The translations under genes were made by a program, and so were the position numbers. Shown here one piece after another: positions 15,934-26,487 of a DNA stretch of 64,000 bases (the first letter of the stretch is position 1; the number at the start of each line of letters is the position of its first letter). The notes under the pieces are model-generated. The model was not told where the DNA came from. It made no database searches and saw nothing but the letters and a program-made list of their open reading frames with translations. The DNA is taken from contig CAWCBH010000003.1 in NCBI GenBank assembly GCA_963793785.1, forward strand, positions 2,108,001 to 2,172,000. Direction: 5' to 3'. Origin of the DNA: CAWCBH01 sp963793785 (GTDB lineage Bacteria; Actinomycetota; Thermoleophilia; Solirubrobacterales; 70-9).

Positions 15934-16688
15934 CTACGCTCGGGCGGGCTGAGCCTGCCAATCGTGGAATCGGATCTCGCCGAGGTGGACCGCATTCTCG
16001 GAACCAGCGAGTCGCTCCTGCAGCACCGCTCCGAAGTAGCGGGCCTCCGGGTCGGCGACGACGATACGGGGATCGCCCATCGCCGTCAGACCCTCTCGCG
16101 ATGAACTCGTCGAACCGGAACTGCTCCGGACCACCGATCTCGATGATGCCATCGGCCGGCGGCCGCTGGCTGACCTCGCACACGGCGGCGGCGACGTCGT
16201 CGGCAGCGATCGGCTGGAACAGCACGTGCGGCAACCGAACGGCGTCACCGTCCGTGGCCTCGTCCGCGATCCGCTTCACGAACTCGAAGAACTGCGTGGC
16301 GCGGACGATCGTGTACGGGATCGCGGCCCCATCGATCAGCTTCTCCTGGGCGACCTTCGCCCGGAGGTAGCCGCTCTCGGGCACGCGGTCCGCCCCGACA
16401 ACGGACAGGGCGACGTAGTGCCGAACGCCGGCCTCGGCCGCGGCGGCCAGCAGGTTGGTGGTGGAGGTCGTGAAGAACTCCATCACCGCCTCGTCCTCGA
16501 ACGAGGGCGAGTTCGAGACGTCGATGACCACCGAGGCGCCCGTCGAGCACCTCGGCAAGTCCCTCGCCGGTGAGCGTGTTGACGCCGGTATCGGGCGAGG
16601 CGGGCACCGCCTCGTACTCCTCCTCGCCGAGGCAGGCGACGACCTTCGAACCGATCAGGCCGGTTCCGCCGATGACAACGATCTTCAT
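15934..16688 (-). pseudogene. NAD(P)H-binding NmrA/SDR-like protein, frameshifted twice
   Basis: From ATG 16688 the protein starts MKIVVIGGTGLIGSKVVACL, a Rossmann GxxGxxG loop of the atypical SDR (NmrA) group. At about 16535 the frame must shift (DG then ASVVIDVSNSPSFEDEAV), where removing one G from a GGG run repairs it. It continues through YVALSVVGADRVPESGYLRA and AAIPYTIVRATQFFEF. It shifts again near 16100 before ARYFGAVLQERL. About 250 residues when repaired. Whether it is a pseudogene or a sequencing artefact is open. Confidence 0.65.
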
Positions 16689-16710
16689 GGTGTGCCTTTC
16701 GTCTGGGGTT

Positions 16711-16929
16711 TCAGTAAAGGGCGAGGAGCCGGTCGACCTCGGCAAGGGCGTCGGCCAGGCTGCGCAAGCCGACGACCACCGGGGTGCCGTCGTGGTGGGG
16801 CACGAACCGCAGCTTCACCTCGCCGTCGTCGAGGACGGTGTAGGCGATCTGCTGGCCATCTGCCCAGAGCTCGGCAACGCCATGCTCGGCCTCCTCCGCA
16901 CTGATGCTGATGACCTTTATCTCGCTCAT
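16711..16929 (-). CDS. Small unknown protein
   Basis: The 72-residue protein begins MSEIKVISISAEEAEHGVAE behind a GGAGG-like site. It looks like a compact beta-rich domain (QQIAYTVLDDGEVKLRFVPH). It lies between the esterase and the NmrA-like gene on the same strand, 22 bases from the latter. No family was recognised. Confidence 0.5.
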   Translation of the reverse strand: MSEIKVISISAEEAEHGVAELWADGQQIAYTVLDDGEVKLRFVPHHDGTPVVVGLRSLADALAEVDRLLALY

Positions 16930-16967
16930 CCCGGCCTCCAGACTCGTCGTGGGCTCCAGCCAGCGTC

Positions 16968-17981
16968 TCAGGACTCTGAGCGGTACAAGGGGTCCACCGC
17001 GGAGGCATCTCCGGCTCGAGTGGAGCGCCTCGCGCAGCACCGAGGTGGCCTGGGCGACCGCGGCGCGTGTCGCATGCGTGCCGCTGAGCGGGTTGAGCAT
17101 CATGAAGTCGTGGGTGATGCCGTCGTAGCGGACGGTCGTCACCGTCGACACCGGCCGCCCGCAGGCGCGCCGCGTAGGCCTCGCCCTCGTCGCGCAGGAC
17201 GTCGGCCTCGTCGACGATCACGAACGCCGGCGGGAGCTCGGCGAGCTGCTCGTCGCTCGCCCGAAGCGGCGAGGCGAACGGCTCCGAGCGCTGCTCGACA
17301 TCCGGGAGCGTAGGCGTCCCAGAACCACGCCATCGCCTTCGCTGTGAGGAAGTACCCCTCCGCGAACTCCTCGTAGGAGGCCGTGTCCATCGCGGCGTCG
17401 GTGACCGGGTAGTACATCGACTGGTGGACGAAGCGCACGTCGCCTCGCTCCCTCGGCCATCAGGGCCAGCGCGGCGGTCATGTTGCCGCCGACCGAATCC
17501 CCGGCGATAGCCATGCGGTTGGGGTCGAGGTGGTAGGCGGCGCCTTCGCGCTGGATCCACTGGGCGGTGGCGTAGCCCTGCTCGATCGCGACGGGGTAGT
17601 GCGCTTCCGGTGAGCGGTCGTACTCGACGAACACGACCGCCGCGCCGGTGCCGACGGCCAGCTCGCGGACGAGCCGGTCGTGCGTGGCGGCGTTGCCCAG
17701 CACCCAGCCGCCGCCGTGCATGTAGAGGATCACCGGCAACGACCCGGTGGCGCCGGCGGGCCGGACGATGCGGACGCCACGTCGCCGACGGCGCCGGGCA
17801 CCGTGACCCATCGATCCTCGACGGGCAGCTTGTCGATCGGTGCGGCCTGCACGTCGTCGAGCACCTTTCGGGCCTCGGCCGGGGTGAGCTCATAGAGGAA
17901 CGGCGGCTTGGCGGTCGCCTCGACGAACTCCTGTGAGGCTTGCTCGAGGACGACGGGCTTTTGACTGGTGGTGGTGGACAT
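16968..17981 (-). pseudogene. Alpha/beta hydrolase (hormone-sensitive-lipase type), multiply frameshifted
   Basis: The N-terminus MSTTTSQKPVVLEQASQEFV starts at 17981. The oxyanion motif ILYMHGGGWVLGN and the nucleophile elbow AIAGDSVGGNMTAAL occur in a second frame, and MYYPVTDAAMDTASYEEFAE in a third. PPAFVIVDEADVLRDEGEAY with the catalytic Asp follows, and YDGITHDFMMLNPLSGTHA with the catalytic His lies in yet another frame. At least four shifts are needed for a 330-residue Aes-like esterase. A natural end (DASAVDPLYRSES) would be at 16968. Confidence 0.65.
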
Positions 17982-18004
17982 GTCACTTTCCTTTCGCGCC
18001 GCGC

Positions 18005-18926
18005 CTAGTGGGTGACTGTGCTGGGATCGAGCGCCAGCGGATCCGCGGAGCCGTTTTTGCTCGAATCGGCCGCTGCCGCGGGCCTCGAACCGCTTGACGA
18101 AGTCGAGCGCCGTCTGGGCGACCTCGCGCCAGCCGTCGTCGATGGTCAGCGAGTGCCCCCGGTTCGGGATCTTGGTGATCTCGGTGACGCCCGGATTGCG
18201 CTTCTGCCTCTTGTAGGAGGCGTTCGCGATCGCCAACGGGACCGTGTGGTCCTTCTCGCCGTCGATGATCAGGAGCGGGCCGCGGTCGGGATTCTTCGTG
18301 TCCACCTTCGCCTCGGTCCACGGGTTCAGGTTGGCGTTCGCCATCTGGATCAGGGCGACCCCGGGCGCGGCCACGTGGAACTCGTCGTAGAGCCGCTTCG
18401 CCTCGTCATCTGACTCGATCGCGTTCGTCCAGCCGTATCTGAACTGATCGAAGCTGAGGGTTATCGCGCGGCCGCGGTTGAGCGGATTGATCAGGATCGG
18501 CGCCGAGACCTTGAGCGTGGAGATGGGCAGGGGCAGGACGCCGCGGAAGGGGCCCGGGTCGATCGCCACGGTCGCGGCGGAGAGTCCGCGGCCGGCGATG
18601 ATCTGGGCCAGCAGCCCGCCGGTGGAATGGCCTATCACGACGGGCTTCTTCTCCAGGGCGTCGATCACTTCGGCGGTGTGGTCGGCGACCTCCCCGAGCT
18701 TCTTTCCGGCGAACACCTCGGGGTTCGCCCTCGCCTCCTCGACGGTCTCGGGATCGTCGGGCCAGTCGGGCGTCAGCGGCGCGTAGCCCGCCTCCCTGAA
18801 GAAGTCGGCCCACCGATCCCAGCTGCTCGGCAAGACCCAGAGCCCGTGGATGAAGACAACGGGCGTCTTGCCGGAGGCGTTGGCCGCCTCGATCTCCCGC
18901 TTCTCGCGCATGGAAATTGACGCCAT
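18005..18926 (-). CDS. Alpha/beta hydrolase, 3' end frameshifted at a homopolymer
   Basis: From ATG 18926 the protein has TPVVFIHGLWVLPSSWDRWA, the nucleophile GHSTGGLLAQ, the acid in LLIIDGEKDHTVPL and the His in NRGHSLTIDDGW. It is a soluble hydrolase of unknown substrate. As sequenced, the frame runs on without a stop into the next gene. Dropping one A from the AAAAA run (T run at 18054-18058) gives a natural end DPLALDPSTVTH and TAG at 18005-18007, followed by a ribosome-binding site and the next ATG. Confidence 0.8.
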
Positions 18927-19101
18927 GTCGAACTCCTTTCGGTCGGGGTGATGGTGGTTGAGAATGACGGCGGCGAGCCGTCTCGCAGGGAGGTTGCAGT
19001 CGCATCCGCCAGGACGCCAGTCGGACTGGCCAGTCGCCAGCTGACGCCTGGTAGCACCGGCGCAGATCGACCGTGCGGGGTCGGTAAGCGTTGTCTGCGA
19101 G

Positions 19102-21874
19102 ATGGCCACCAGCCTTGCCTCCGGGCTTCTTGACCGGACCAGCGAGCGCGAAGTGCTCGACCTGCTCGCTGGAAAACGTGCGCGAAGGTCAGAGCGGGGT
19201 CCTGGTCATGCGAGGGGAGGCGGGTATCGGCAAGACGGCGCTGCTGCGCTACGCCGTTCGGCAGGCCTCGGGGTACCGTGTGGCGCATGCCGCGGGCGCG
19301 GAGGCGGAGATGGAGCTGCCGTTCGCCGGAATCCACCAGCTATGCGCGCCGGTGCTCGATCAGCTCGACGCACTCCCGGATCCGCAGCAGGAGGCGCTGA
19401 ATGTGGCGTTCGGCCTTGCGGCGGTCAGGCGCCGGACCGCTTTGTGGTCGGACTGGCGGCACTCAGTCTGCTGTCAGATGCGGCCGAGGAGCAGCCGCTG
19501 CTCTGCGTGGTAGAGGACGCGCAGTGGCTGGACGCTGCCTCAGGACAGCTCCTAGGCTTTGTCGCACGACGGCTGCTGGCCGAATCGGTGGCGATCGTGT
19601 TCGCCATGCGCGAGCGGAAGACGAGGGACGATTTCGACGGCTTGCCGGAGTTACTGCTGAGCGGGCTTAGCCGAGGAGCATGCGCACACGCTGCTGATGA
19701 AGGCTATCCCGGGTCTGCTCGACGAGCGTGTGCGCGACCGGATCGTCGCCGAAACGCGGGGCAACCCGCTCGCGCTGATCGAGTTGCCGTGGAGCATGAG
19801 CGCAGCCGAGCTGGCAGGTGGCTTCGAGCTTCCCCCGGCGACAGACCTGCCGCGCCACCTCGAGGATCACTATCTGCACCGCGCCGATGAACTGCCTGAA
19901 GCAACACAGCGACGCTGCTGTTGGCGGCGGCTGAGCCGATCGGCGACGCGATGCTCGTCTGGCGTGCGGCTGAGAAGCTCGAGCATGGAAAGGAGCAGGC
20001 TCGCCCCGGCCGAAGACGCGGAGCTGATCGAGATTGGCGCGAGTGTCCGTTTCCGGCATCCGTTGGTGCGCTCGGCCGTATACCGGGCGGCGGCCCCTTC
20101 GGAGCGGCGGGCGGTGCATGGGGCGCTGGCTGAGGCAACGGATCCGGCTGCGGACCCCGATCGGCGTGCGTGGCACCGCGCGCAAGCGGCAGTCGGGCCC
20201 GACGAGGAGGTGGCCAGTGAGCTTGAGCGCTCGGCTCACCGGGCTTACCGACGCGGCGGCGTGGCGGCGGCCGCCGCTTTCCTCGAGCGAGCAGCCGAGC
20301 TGACGCCCGATTCGGCCCGTCGCGGCAAGCGGGCGCTGGCCGCGGCGCAGAGCAAGTTCGAGGCCGGGGCGCCCGACGCCGCCTATGAGCTCCTCGCGAC
20401 CGCGGAGATGTGTCCGCTTGACTGAGCTCCAGCGCGCGCGCCTGGCCCGGCTCCGCGCGCACATCGTCTTTGCTCGCAGGCGCGGGAGCGACGCCCCGCC
20501 GCTGCTGCTGGATGCGGCTAGACGACTCGAAGCGCTCGATCCCGCACTGGCGCGCGAGACCTACCTCGAAGCGCTTGGGGCGGCGCTCTATGCCGGCCGT
20601 CTCGCAGAGCAAGAAGTTCGGGAAGCGGCCGAAGCGGCGCGCGCTGCGCCAAAAGGGTCCAAGCCACCGCGGTCGATTGACCTCCTGCTCGATGGAATGG
20701 CGACGCGATTCATTGAGGGCCCAGCGGCTGGGGTGCGCCCGCTGCGAAACGCCCTCGATGCGTTCCGCCAGCAGGACATGCATGAGGAAGACGAGACGAT
20801 CGGTTGGCTCTGGCTAGCCCCGGTCGCCCACCAGGTGGTCCACGAGTTGTGGGACGACGAAATGTGGCATGAGTTCGCCGGCCGCTCGGTTCAGCTTGCC
20901 CGCGAGACAGGAGCGCTGACCGACGCTGCCCGTCGTTCCTCCCTTGGCTTGCTGGGGTGCATCTACACGCAGGTGAATTCGGCGCGGCGGCAGCGCTGAT
21001 CGATGAGGCCGACGCGATCACATCGGCAACCGGCAATGCGGCGCTTCCGAATGCATCCCTCATTCTCGCGGCCTGGCGCGGCGCGGAGGACGAGGCACTG
21101 GCGACCATCGAAGCCAGGCTTGCGGATGCAACCGCGCGGGGCGAGGGAAGGGTGCTCGGGGTGGCCGGGTACGCGACCGCGGTCCTATACAACGGCCTCG
21201 GCCGCTACGAGGCGGCTCTGGCCGCCGCGCAACGAGCGTGCGAGCACGAGGACCTCGGCTTCTTCGGCTGGTCCTTGCCGGAGCTGGTTGAGGCGGCTGT
21301 TCGCTGTGGCAAACCTGAGGTCGCAACGGCCGCTCTCGGCCGGCTCGAGGAGCGAACCCGCGCCGCGGGTACCGATTGGGCCCTCGGTGTTGAGGCTCGC
21401 TCGCGGGCGTTGGTCAGCGAAGGTGAGCAAGCCGAGTCCCTCTATGGGGAGGCAATCGAGCGACTCGGCCGGACCCGCATCACCATCCATCACGCGCGCG
21501 CCCGGCTCCTATACGGCGAATGGCTACGTCGCGAGAACCGCCGCACGGATGCGCGCGAGCAACTCCGAACGGCCCACGACACGTTCAGCGGCATCGGGGC
21601 CGGGGCGTTCGCCGAGCGCGCGCGTCGGGAGCTCCAGGCCACCGGCGAAACGGCTCGCAAGCGCGGCGTTGAGACGCGGGATGACCTCACGCCCCAGGAG
21701 GCCCAGATCGCGAGGCTCGCCCGAGACGGACTCTCAAACCCGGAGATCGGCGCACGGCTCTTCATCAGCCCGCGCACGGTCCAGTACCACCTGCACAAGG
21801 TGTTCGCGAAGCTCGACATCACCTCGCGAAACCAGCTCAGCCGCGTTTCTGCCAGCCACCTCGACAGCGCCTAG
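19102..21874 (+). pseudogene. LuxR-family regulator with AAA ATPase domain, multiply frameshifted
   Basis: Pieces in different frames assemble to one protein of about 920 residues. They are MATSLASGLLDRTSEREVLD, Walker A MRGEAGIGKTALLRY, Walker B PLLCVVEDAQWLD, then IPGLLDERVRDRIVAETRGN. A TPR-like middle (FRHPLVRSAVYRAA to ELTPDSARRG) follows. The final part is intact (20957-21874) and ends with the GerE/LuxR HTH LTPQEAQIARLARDGLSNPE and FISPRTVQYHLHKVFAKLDI. At least six shifts are needed. It is divergent from the hydrolase gene at 18926. Confidence 0.75.
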
Positions 21875-21933
21875 CTGGCCATCTGACCCGCTCGCAGAAT
21901 TTCAAACCGGCTTGCGCCTGGACTATGCCTGCA

Positions 21934-21956
21934 GGGGCCGGGCACCAGCCGGCCCC
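21934..21956 (+). terminator. Hairpin downstream of the LuxR-type gene
   Basis: A perfect 8-bp stem, GGGGCCGG / CCGGCCCC, with a 7-base loop lies about 60 bases after the stop. There is no T tract, so termination by this structure alone is uncertain. The rest of 21875-22169 shows no gene. Confidence 0.35.
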
Positions 21957-22169
21957 GGATCGCCTTCTCGCGAACGTGCAGCGCCCAGGAATGAAGCTGG
22001 ACTTCTCTCTCTGGCTTTGACTTCAGGCGATCGGGGGGTAGGGTTGACTCGGATCGGTTGCTGGACTCGCTGACGAGCTGAAGCTGACCCGCCATCCCGC
22101 TCGGCGCCGGTCCACCGATAACCAAAGAGGACGCGCCCGGTCAGCGACCCGCAGGCGGTCCCCGGACAC

Positions 22170-22901
22170 TTGGGGAGCAGCCCCATAGGCACGAGTGCAG
22201 ATCACTCGCTCGCAGCGCGACGAAGAACAGTCGAGGGACTGACAACAGCGGACCTGGTGGATGCGATGGGCCGCCTGCATCGGCACCGCTGCCACATGCT
22301 GGACCTGGTCAGCCCTACCCCCGGACGGGTGCTGTTCGGCCCCGCGGTGACGATCTCGTACTACCCGACCTGCTCGGCGGGGCTCGATCCCGACACCTAC
22401 AACCTTGCGAACCTTTTCTACGAAGCTGTCGGCGAAGAGCCGGAAGGAAAGATTGTGGTGCTCGCGAGCAACGGCTATCCGGAAGTCTCGATGGGCGGTG
22501 GGACCAAGCTCGCGCGACTCCAGGACCACGGTTGCGCGGGTCTGCTGACAGATGGCCGCCTGCGCGACTTCGGCACGCTCGCCGGCTACGACTTCGCCGC
22601 CTACTGCTCCGGCGAGACGACCAAGTGGGGCGGCGCGGAGGTGACGCCGTTCCAGGCGAACGTCCCTGTCGTCCTACAGGGCGTCGGGGTCATCCCCGGC
22701 TATTACGTATTCGCCGACTCGTCTGGCGCCGTGGTGATCCCGGACGGCCAGATCGACGAGGCAATCGAGGGAGCGCGCGCCGTCCAGGCCGAGGACGTCG
22801 GGTCCCGCGAGGACATCCGGCGGGAATACCCGGAAGCGGAACCAGGGCTCGCGTCAGCAACGACAAACGCCGTCAGGTCTCGCGAAAGGAGATCCCCATG
22901 A
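22170..22901 (+). CDS. RraA-family protein (HMG aldolase/RraA-like)
   Basis: The 243-residue protein has TTADLVDAMGRL at the N-terminus, FGPAVTISYYPTC, then CAGLLTDGRLRDFGTLAGYD with the RraA signature DGRxRD, and GAVVIPDGQIDEAIEGARAV. The family includes 4-hydroxy-4-methyl-2-oxoglutarate aldolases and RNase E inhibitors; key Arg and Asp residues are kept. The start used is TTG. Its TGA overlaps the ATG of the epoxide hydrolase by four bases, so the two form an operon, perhaps for breakdown of an aromatic or xenobiotic. Confidence 0.75.
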   Translation: MGSSPIGTSADHSLAARRRTVEGLTTADLVDAMGRLHRHRCHMLDLVSPTPGRVLFGPAVTISYYPTCSAGLDPDTYNLANLFYEAVGEEPEGKIVVLASNGYPEVSMGGGTKLARLQDHGCAGLLTDGRLRDFGTLAGYDFAAYCSGETTKWGGAEVTPFQANVPVVLQGVGVIPGYYVFADSSGAVVIPDGQIDEAIEGARAVQAEDVGSREDIRREYPEAEPGLASATTNAVRSRERRSP

Positions 22902-24136
22902 GCCACTCCACCACCGACACGTTCACGAGCCGGAACGTCGACACCGGCGAGGTGGGCACCGACATACGTCCCTTCCAGGTCGAGATTCCCGAAGAGGAGC
23001 TCGCTGAGCTGCGACGCCGGATCGAGGCGACGCGGTGGCCAAGCAAGGAGCTCGTTGAAGACCGCTCCCAGGGCGTGCAGCTGGCGACGCTGCAGGAGCT
23101 CGCGCGCTACTGGACGACCGACTACGACTGGCGCAAGGTCGAGGCGAAGCTCAACGCACTGCCGCAATTCACGACCGAGATCGACGGGGTCGAGATCCAC
23201 TTCATCCACATCAGGTCGCGGCACGAGGATGCGTTGCCGCTGATCATGACCCACGGCTGGCCAGGCTCGGTCATCGAGCTGCTGGAGACCGTCGGCCCGC
23301 TGACGGACCCGACCGCTCACGGCGGCACCCCCGGGCACGCATTCCACCTGGTGCTGCCGTCGATGCCTGGCTACGGCTTCTCGGGTGAGCCGGCTGAGCT
23401 CGGCTGGGACGCCAGCCGCACCGCACGCGCGTGGGCGGAGCTGATGCACCGCCTCGGCTACACCCGCTACGTCGCCCAGGGCGGCGACGTGGGTGCCCTT
23501 GTCACGGACCTGATGGGCCGCCAGGCGGTCGAGGGTTTGGCCGGCTACCACCTGAACCTGCTCACGGCGGTGCTCGCAATCGGCGATCAACTGCCCAAGG
23601 AATCCGAACAGGAACGCGCAGCGGCCGAGGCGGTCGCGACGTTCAAGGAGGACGGCTTCGGCTACTTCCTCGAGATGGCGACGCGGCCGCAGACGATCGG
23701 CTACTCCCTGCTGGATTCACCCGTCGGGCTGGCAGCCTGGATGCTCGATCACGACACGGACAGCTACTACAAGATGTCCCGCGCGTTCGTCGACGGGGAG
23801 CCCGTGGGCAATCTCACCCGGGAGAGCATCGTCGACAACATCACCCTGTACTGGCTGACGGGCACCGCACCGTCGGCGGCCCGGTCGTACTGGGAGGACG
23901 GACGAGCGCTGGCCGCAGCGCTTGCGAGCGGCCAGCCACCTCCGGCGGTCACCGTGCCGGTCGGCTTCACGGCGTTCCCCGGCGAGATCTGGGCGTCGCC
24001 CCGGAGCTGGGTCGAGGCGGTCTACCCGGGCCTCGCCTACTTCAACGAGGTCGACAGGGGCGGCCACTTCGCCGCCTGGGAGGAGCCGGAGCTTTTCTCC
24101 ACCGAGGTGCGGGCTGCATTCAGCTCACTGCGCTAA
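22898..24136 (+). CDS. Epoxide hydrolase (EHN domain plus alpha/beta hydrolase)
   Basis: The 412-residue protein starts MSHSTTDTFTSRNVDTG, followed by the EHN module FQVEIPEEELAELRRRIEAT. The hydrolase part has LIMTHGWPGSVIE (oxyanion HGWP) and YVAQGGDVGALVTD with the nucleophilic Asp. LPSMPGYGFSG and the late His in NEVDRGGHFAAWEEPELF complete it. Such enzymes open epoxides to diols via an aspartyl ester. It is coupled to the RraA-like gene. Confidence 0.88.
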   Translation: MSHSTTDTFTSRNVDTGEVGTDIRPFQVEIPEEELAELRRRIEATRWPSKELVEDRSQGVQLATLQELARYWTTDYDWRKVEAKLNALPQFTTEIDGVEIHFIHIRSRHEDALPLIMTHGWPGSVIELLETVGPLTDPTAHGGTPGHAFHLVLPSMPGYGFSGEPAELGWDASRTARAWAELMHRLGYTRYVAQGGDVGALVTDLMGRQAVEGLAGYHLNLLTAVLAIGDQLPKESEQERAAAEAVATFKEDGFGYFLEMATRPQTIGYSLLDSPVGLAAWMLDHDTDSYYKMSRAFVDGEPVGNLTRESIVDNITLYWLTGTAPSAARSYWEDGRALAAALASGQPPPAVTVPVGFTAFPGEIWASPRSWVEAVYPGLAYFNEVDRGGHFAAWEEPELFSTEVRAAFSSLR

Positions 24137-24179
24137 CGAAGGGAACAATCACGGCCGGGATCCCGCGAGACGGCGATCC

Positions 24180-25751
24180 TCATCCAACCTCGACGCGGGG
24201 CAGCCCGTCGTCGCCGGAGGGGACGCACCGCGCCTCACGCGCCGGTCGCAGCGAGGTGCCGGCGACGGCGCAGGAGTAGTCGGTGGCAGCGCGGTCAGGG
24301 ATGTCGCCGTCCGGTCCGGGGGCAGTCTCGAGCACCTCGCCCGAGATCGTCAGCCAGGCGAGCAGCCCACCTAGCGCGGCCAACGCGGCGCAGATGAGCA
24401 TCGCCATCTGGAAACCGTCGGTCATCTCGGCGGGGTCGTAGAAGGCCTCGCCGGTGAGGCCGGCGAGGAGCGGCAGCACGGCGACGGCCAGCAAGCCTGC
24501 CACCCGGGCGACGGCGTTGTTGATTCCGGAGGCGATCCCGGCATGCCGCTCGTCCGCGGCCGCGAGGGCAGTCGCGGTCACCGGCGCGACCACCAGCGTC
24601 AGCCCGAGGCCGAATACGACCACCGCCGGCAACACGTCGGTCAGGTAGCGATCGCCGGGAGTGATCCGGCTCAGAAGCAGCAGGCCAAGGGCGATTATCA
24701 GCGGCCCGGCGGTCAATGGGATCCTTGCGCCGATCCGCTGGGCTAAAGCTCCAGTGCGAGCCGAGAGACCGAGCATCAGCAGCGTTACCGGCAGCGTGGC
24801 GGCGCCGGCTTCGATCGCCGAGTAGCCGAGTGAGATCTGCACGAAGGCGACGAACAGGAAGAAGAAGCCGCCGAGGGCCGCGTAGACGACGAAGGTGACC
24901 AGGTTTGCGGCGCTGAACTGATCCGAGGCGAAGACCTCCAGCGGCATCATCGGGTTCGGGCTCCGCCGCTCGACGAGGAGGAAGGCGGCCAATGCGGCCA
25001 GGCCGCCAGCCCCCGCCAGCAAGACCGCGGGGCCGGCACCCTCCGGAGCTTCGATCAGCGCGTAGGTGGTGCCGGCGAGCCCGAGGGCCGCCAGCACCGC
25101 GCCGGGAAAGTCGAGTCCCCCGCTCATGGTCGTGTCCCGGGTCTCGGGGACGTGGCGGCCGGCCATCGCGATCACGAACACGCCGAGCGGCAGGTTGATC
25201 AGGAAGATCGCCCGCCAGGAGACGGCATCGACCAGATAGCCGCCCAGCAGCGGCCCGAGCGCCGTTGCGACACCTCCCAGGCCCGACCAGGCGCCAATCG
25301 CAGCGGCCCGGTCGGTCCGGCGAAAGGTCGCCTCGATCATCGCCAGGCTTCCCGGCGTGAGCAGCGCGCCGCCAACCCCCTGCAGCAGCCTTGCCGCTAC
25401 CAGCGACTCCGCGTTGGGCGCGATCGCGCAGAGCAGCGAGGCGACAGTGAACAGACCAACTCCGAAAACGAAGACGCGCCGGCGCCCGTAGCGGTCCCCC
25501 AGCGACCCGCCGAGCAGGATCAGCGAGGCCAGGGTCAACAGGTACCCGTTGAGGATCCACTGCAGCGAGCTGGTCGATGCGTCGAGGTCGCGGCCGATTT
25601 CGGGCAGAGCGACGTTGACGACGGTGCCGTCGAGGAACGCTAGTCCCGAGCCGAGTACGGCGACAGCGAGGACCCAGCGCCCGGCCGGGCTTCCCATCGC
25701 CACCTCATCAGAGGCGCTGGGCCCCGGTGCGCGTGGCGATGGGGGCTTCAT
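24180..25751 (-). CDS. MFS transporter, DHA2 (EmrB/QacA) drug-efflux type
   Basis: This 523-residue protein has 14 likely membrane helices. The first contains LAFLDGTVVNVALPEI (motif D1, with Asp in helix 1), followed by GSLGDRYGRRRVF (motif A). Helix 5 shows GGVATALGPLLGGYLVDAVS (antiporter motif C). A proton-driven multidrug exporter is the best call. The start could be ATG 25697 (MGSPAGRW) rather than 25751. It lies 14 bases after the flavin reductase gene on the same strand. Confidence 0.88.
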   Translation of the reverse strand: MKPPSPRAPGPSASDEVAMGSPAGRWVLAVAVLGSGLAFLDGTVVNVALPEIGRDLDASTSSLQWILNGYLLTLASLILLGGSLGDRYGRRRVFVFGVGLFTVASLLCAIAPNAESLVAARLLQGVGGALLTPGSLAMIEATFRRTDRAAAIGAWSGLGGVATALGPLLGGYLVDAVSWRAIFLINLPLGVFVIAMAGRHVPETRDTTMSGGLDFPGAVLAALGLAGTTYALIEAPEGAGPAVLLAGAGGLAALAAFLLVERRSPNPMMPLEVFASDQFSAANLVTFVVYAALGGFFFLFVAFVQISLGYSAIEAGAATLPVTLLMLGLSARTGALAQRIGARIPLTAGPLIIALGLLLLSRITPGDRYLTDVLPAVVVFGLGLTLVVAPVTATALAAADERHAGIASGINNAVARVAGLLAVAVLPLLAGLTGEAFYDPAEMTDGFQMAMLICAALAALGGLLAWLTISGEVLETAPGPDGDIPDRAATDYSCAVAGTSLRPAREARCVPSGDDGLPRVEVG

Positions 25752-25765
25752 CGGTTGTCGGTCAC

Positions 25766-26476
25766 TCAGCCGGTCGGGCCGAAGCGCTCGGTCCGAATCT
25801 TCCTTGGATCACATCCCGCCTCGACCGCGAGCTGGCTCGCGGCCTCGACGAAACCGTTGGTGCCGCAGACGAACACCGCCTCCGCGGCGCGCGCCCGCGT
25901 CGCGATCAGCTCGGCGTCGATCCGCCCGATGTGGCCGCTCCAGTCCTCCGGCGCCTCGCGCGTGAAGGTGAGCGTCGTCTCCGCGCCGAGCTCGTTGGCG
26001 TAGATCACATCGTCGCGGGTGCGGACGGAGTACACGAGCTCCATCTGCCGCTCCGGGCAGACCCGGCGGCGATGGCGGAGCATCGACATCAGCGGGACCA
26101 CGCCGGAGCCGCCGCCGACAAGGAGGGCCGGCTCCTCGCCGTGCCAGACGAAGTAGGAGGTGAACGGACCGCGAACCTCGACCTGGTCGCCTTCCACGAC
26201 CACCTCGTGGAAATAGGGCGATACCTCACCCTCGTCGAGGAGATCGATCGTCAGCTCGATCTCACCCTCGTCGAGCGGCGACGAGGCGATCGAATAGGAG
26301 CGCTGGGCGCGGTATCCGTCGGGCGCGGTGAGCCGGACGTCGTAGTGCTGGCCGGGCAGGTGGGGCATCCACATCGGCGGCTGGAGCCGAAACGACTTGA
26401 CCCTCGGCGTCTCCTGCTTGATCGCGGTCACAGTGGCGACCTGCCACTGTCCCGGCGCCTTCGGCGCCGTCGGCAT
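25766..26476 (-). CDS. Ferredoxin-NADP reductase-type FAD oxidoreductase
   Basis: From ATG 26476 the protein has 236 residues. RAQRSYSIASSPLDEGE is the RxYS FAD-binding motif. LLVGGGSGVVPLMSMLRH is the NAD(P)H pyrophosphate loop, and AVFVCGTNGFVEAA is the C-terminal signature. It lacks an iron-sulfur domain. It directly follows the molybdopterin oxidoreductase (11-base gap), and this pair recurs in actinobacteria, where the flavoprotein probably delivers electrons to the molybdenum enzyme. Confidence 0.85.
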   Translation of the reverse strand: MPTAPKAPGQWQVATVTAIKQETPRVKSFRLQPPMWMPHLPGQHYDVRLTAPDGYRAQRSYSIASSPLDEGEIELTIDLLDEGEVSPYFHEVVVEGDQVEVRGPFTSYFVWHGEEPALLVGGGSGVVPLMSMLRHRRRVCPERQMELVYSVRTRDDVIYANELGAETTLTFTREAPEDWSGHIGRIDAELIATRARAAEAVFVCGTNGFVEAASQLAVEAGCDPRKIRTERFGPTG

Positions 26477-26487
26477 GGCCGCCGGAC

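Noticed and set aside
21934..21956. Riboswitch or attenuator upstream of the RraA-like gene
   Set aside because: Only one simple hairpin is visible, nearer the preceding gene. There are no conserved aptamer features and no alternative stem.
22170..22901. Menaquinone methyltransferase (MenG) for the RraA-like protein
   Set aside because: The family was once misnamed that way. No SAM-binding motif is present and the DGRxRD signature is that of RraA/HMG aldolase-like proteins.
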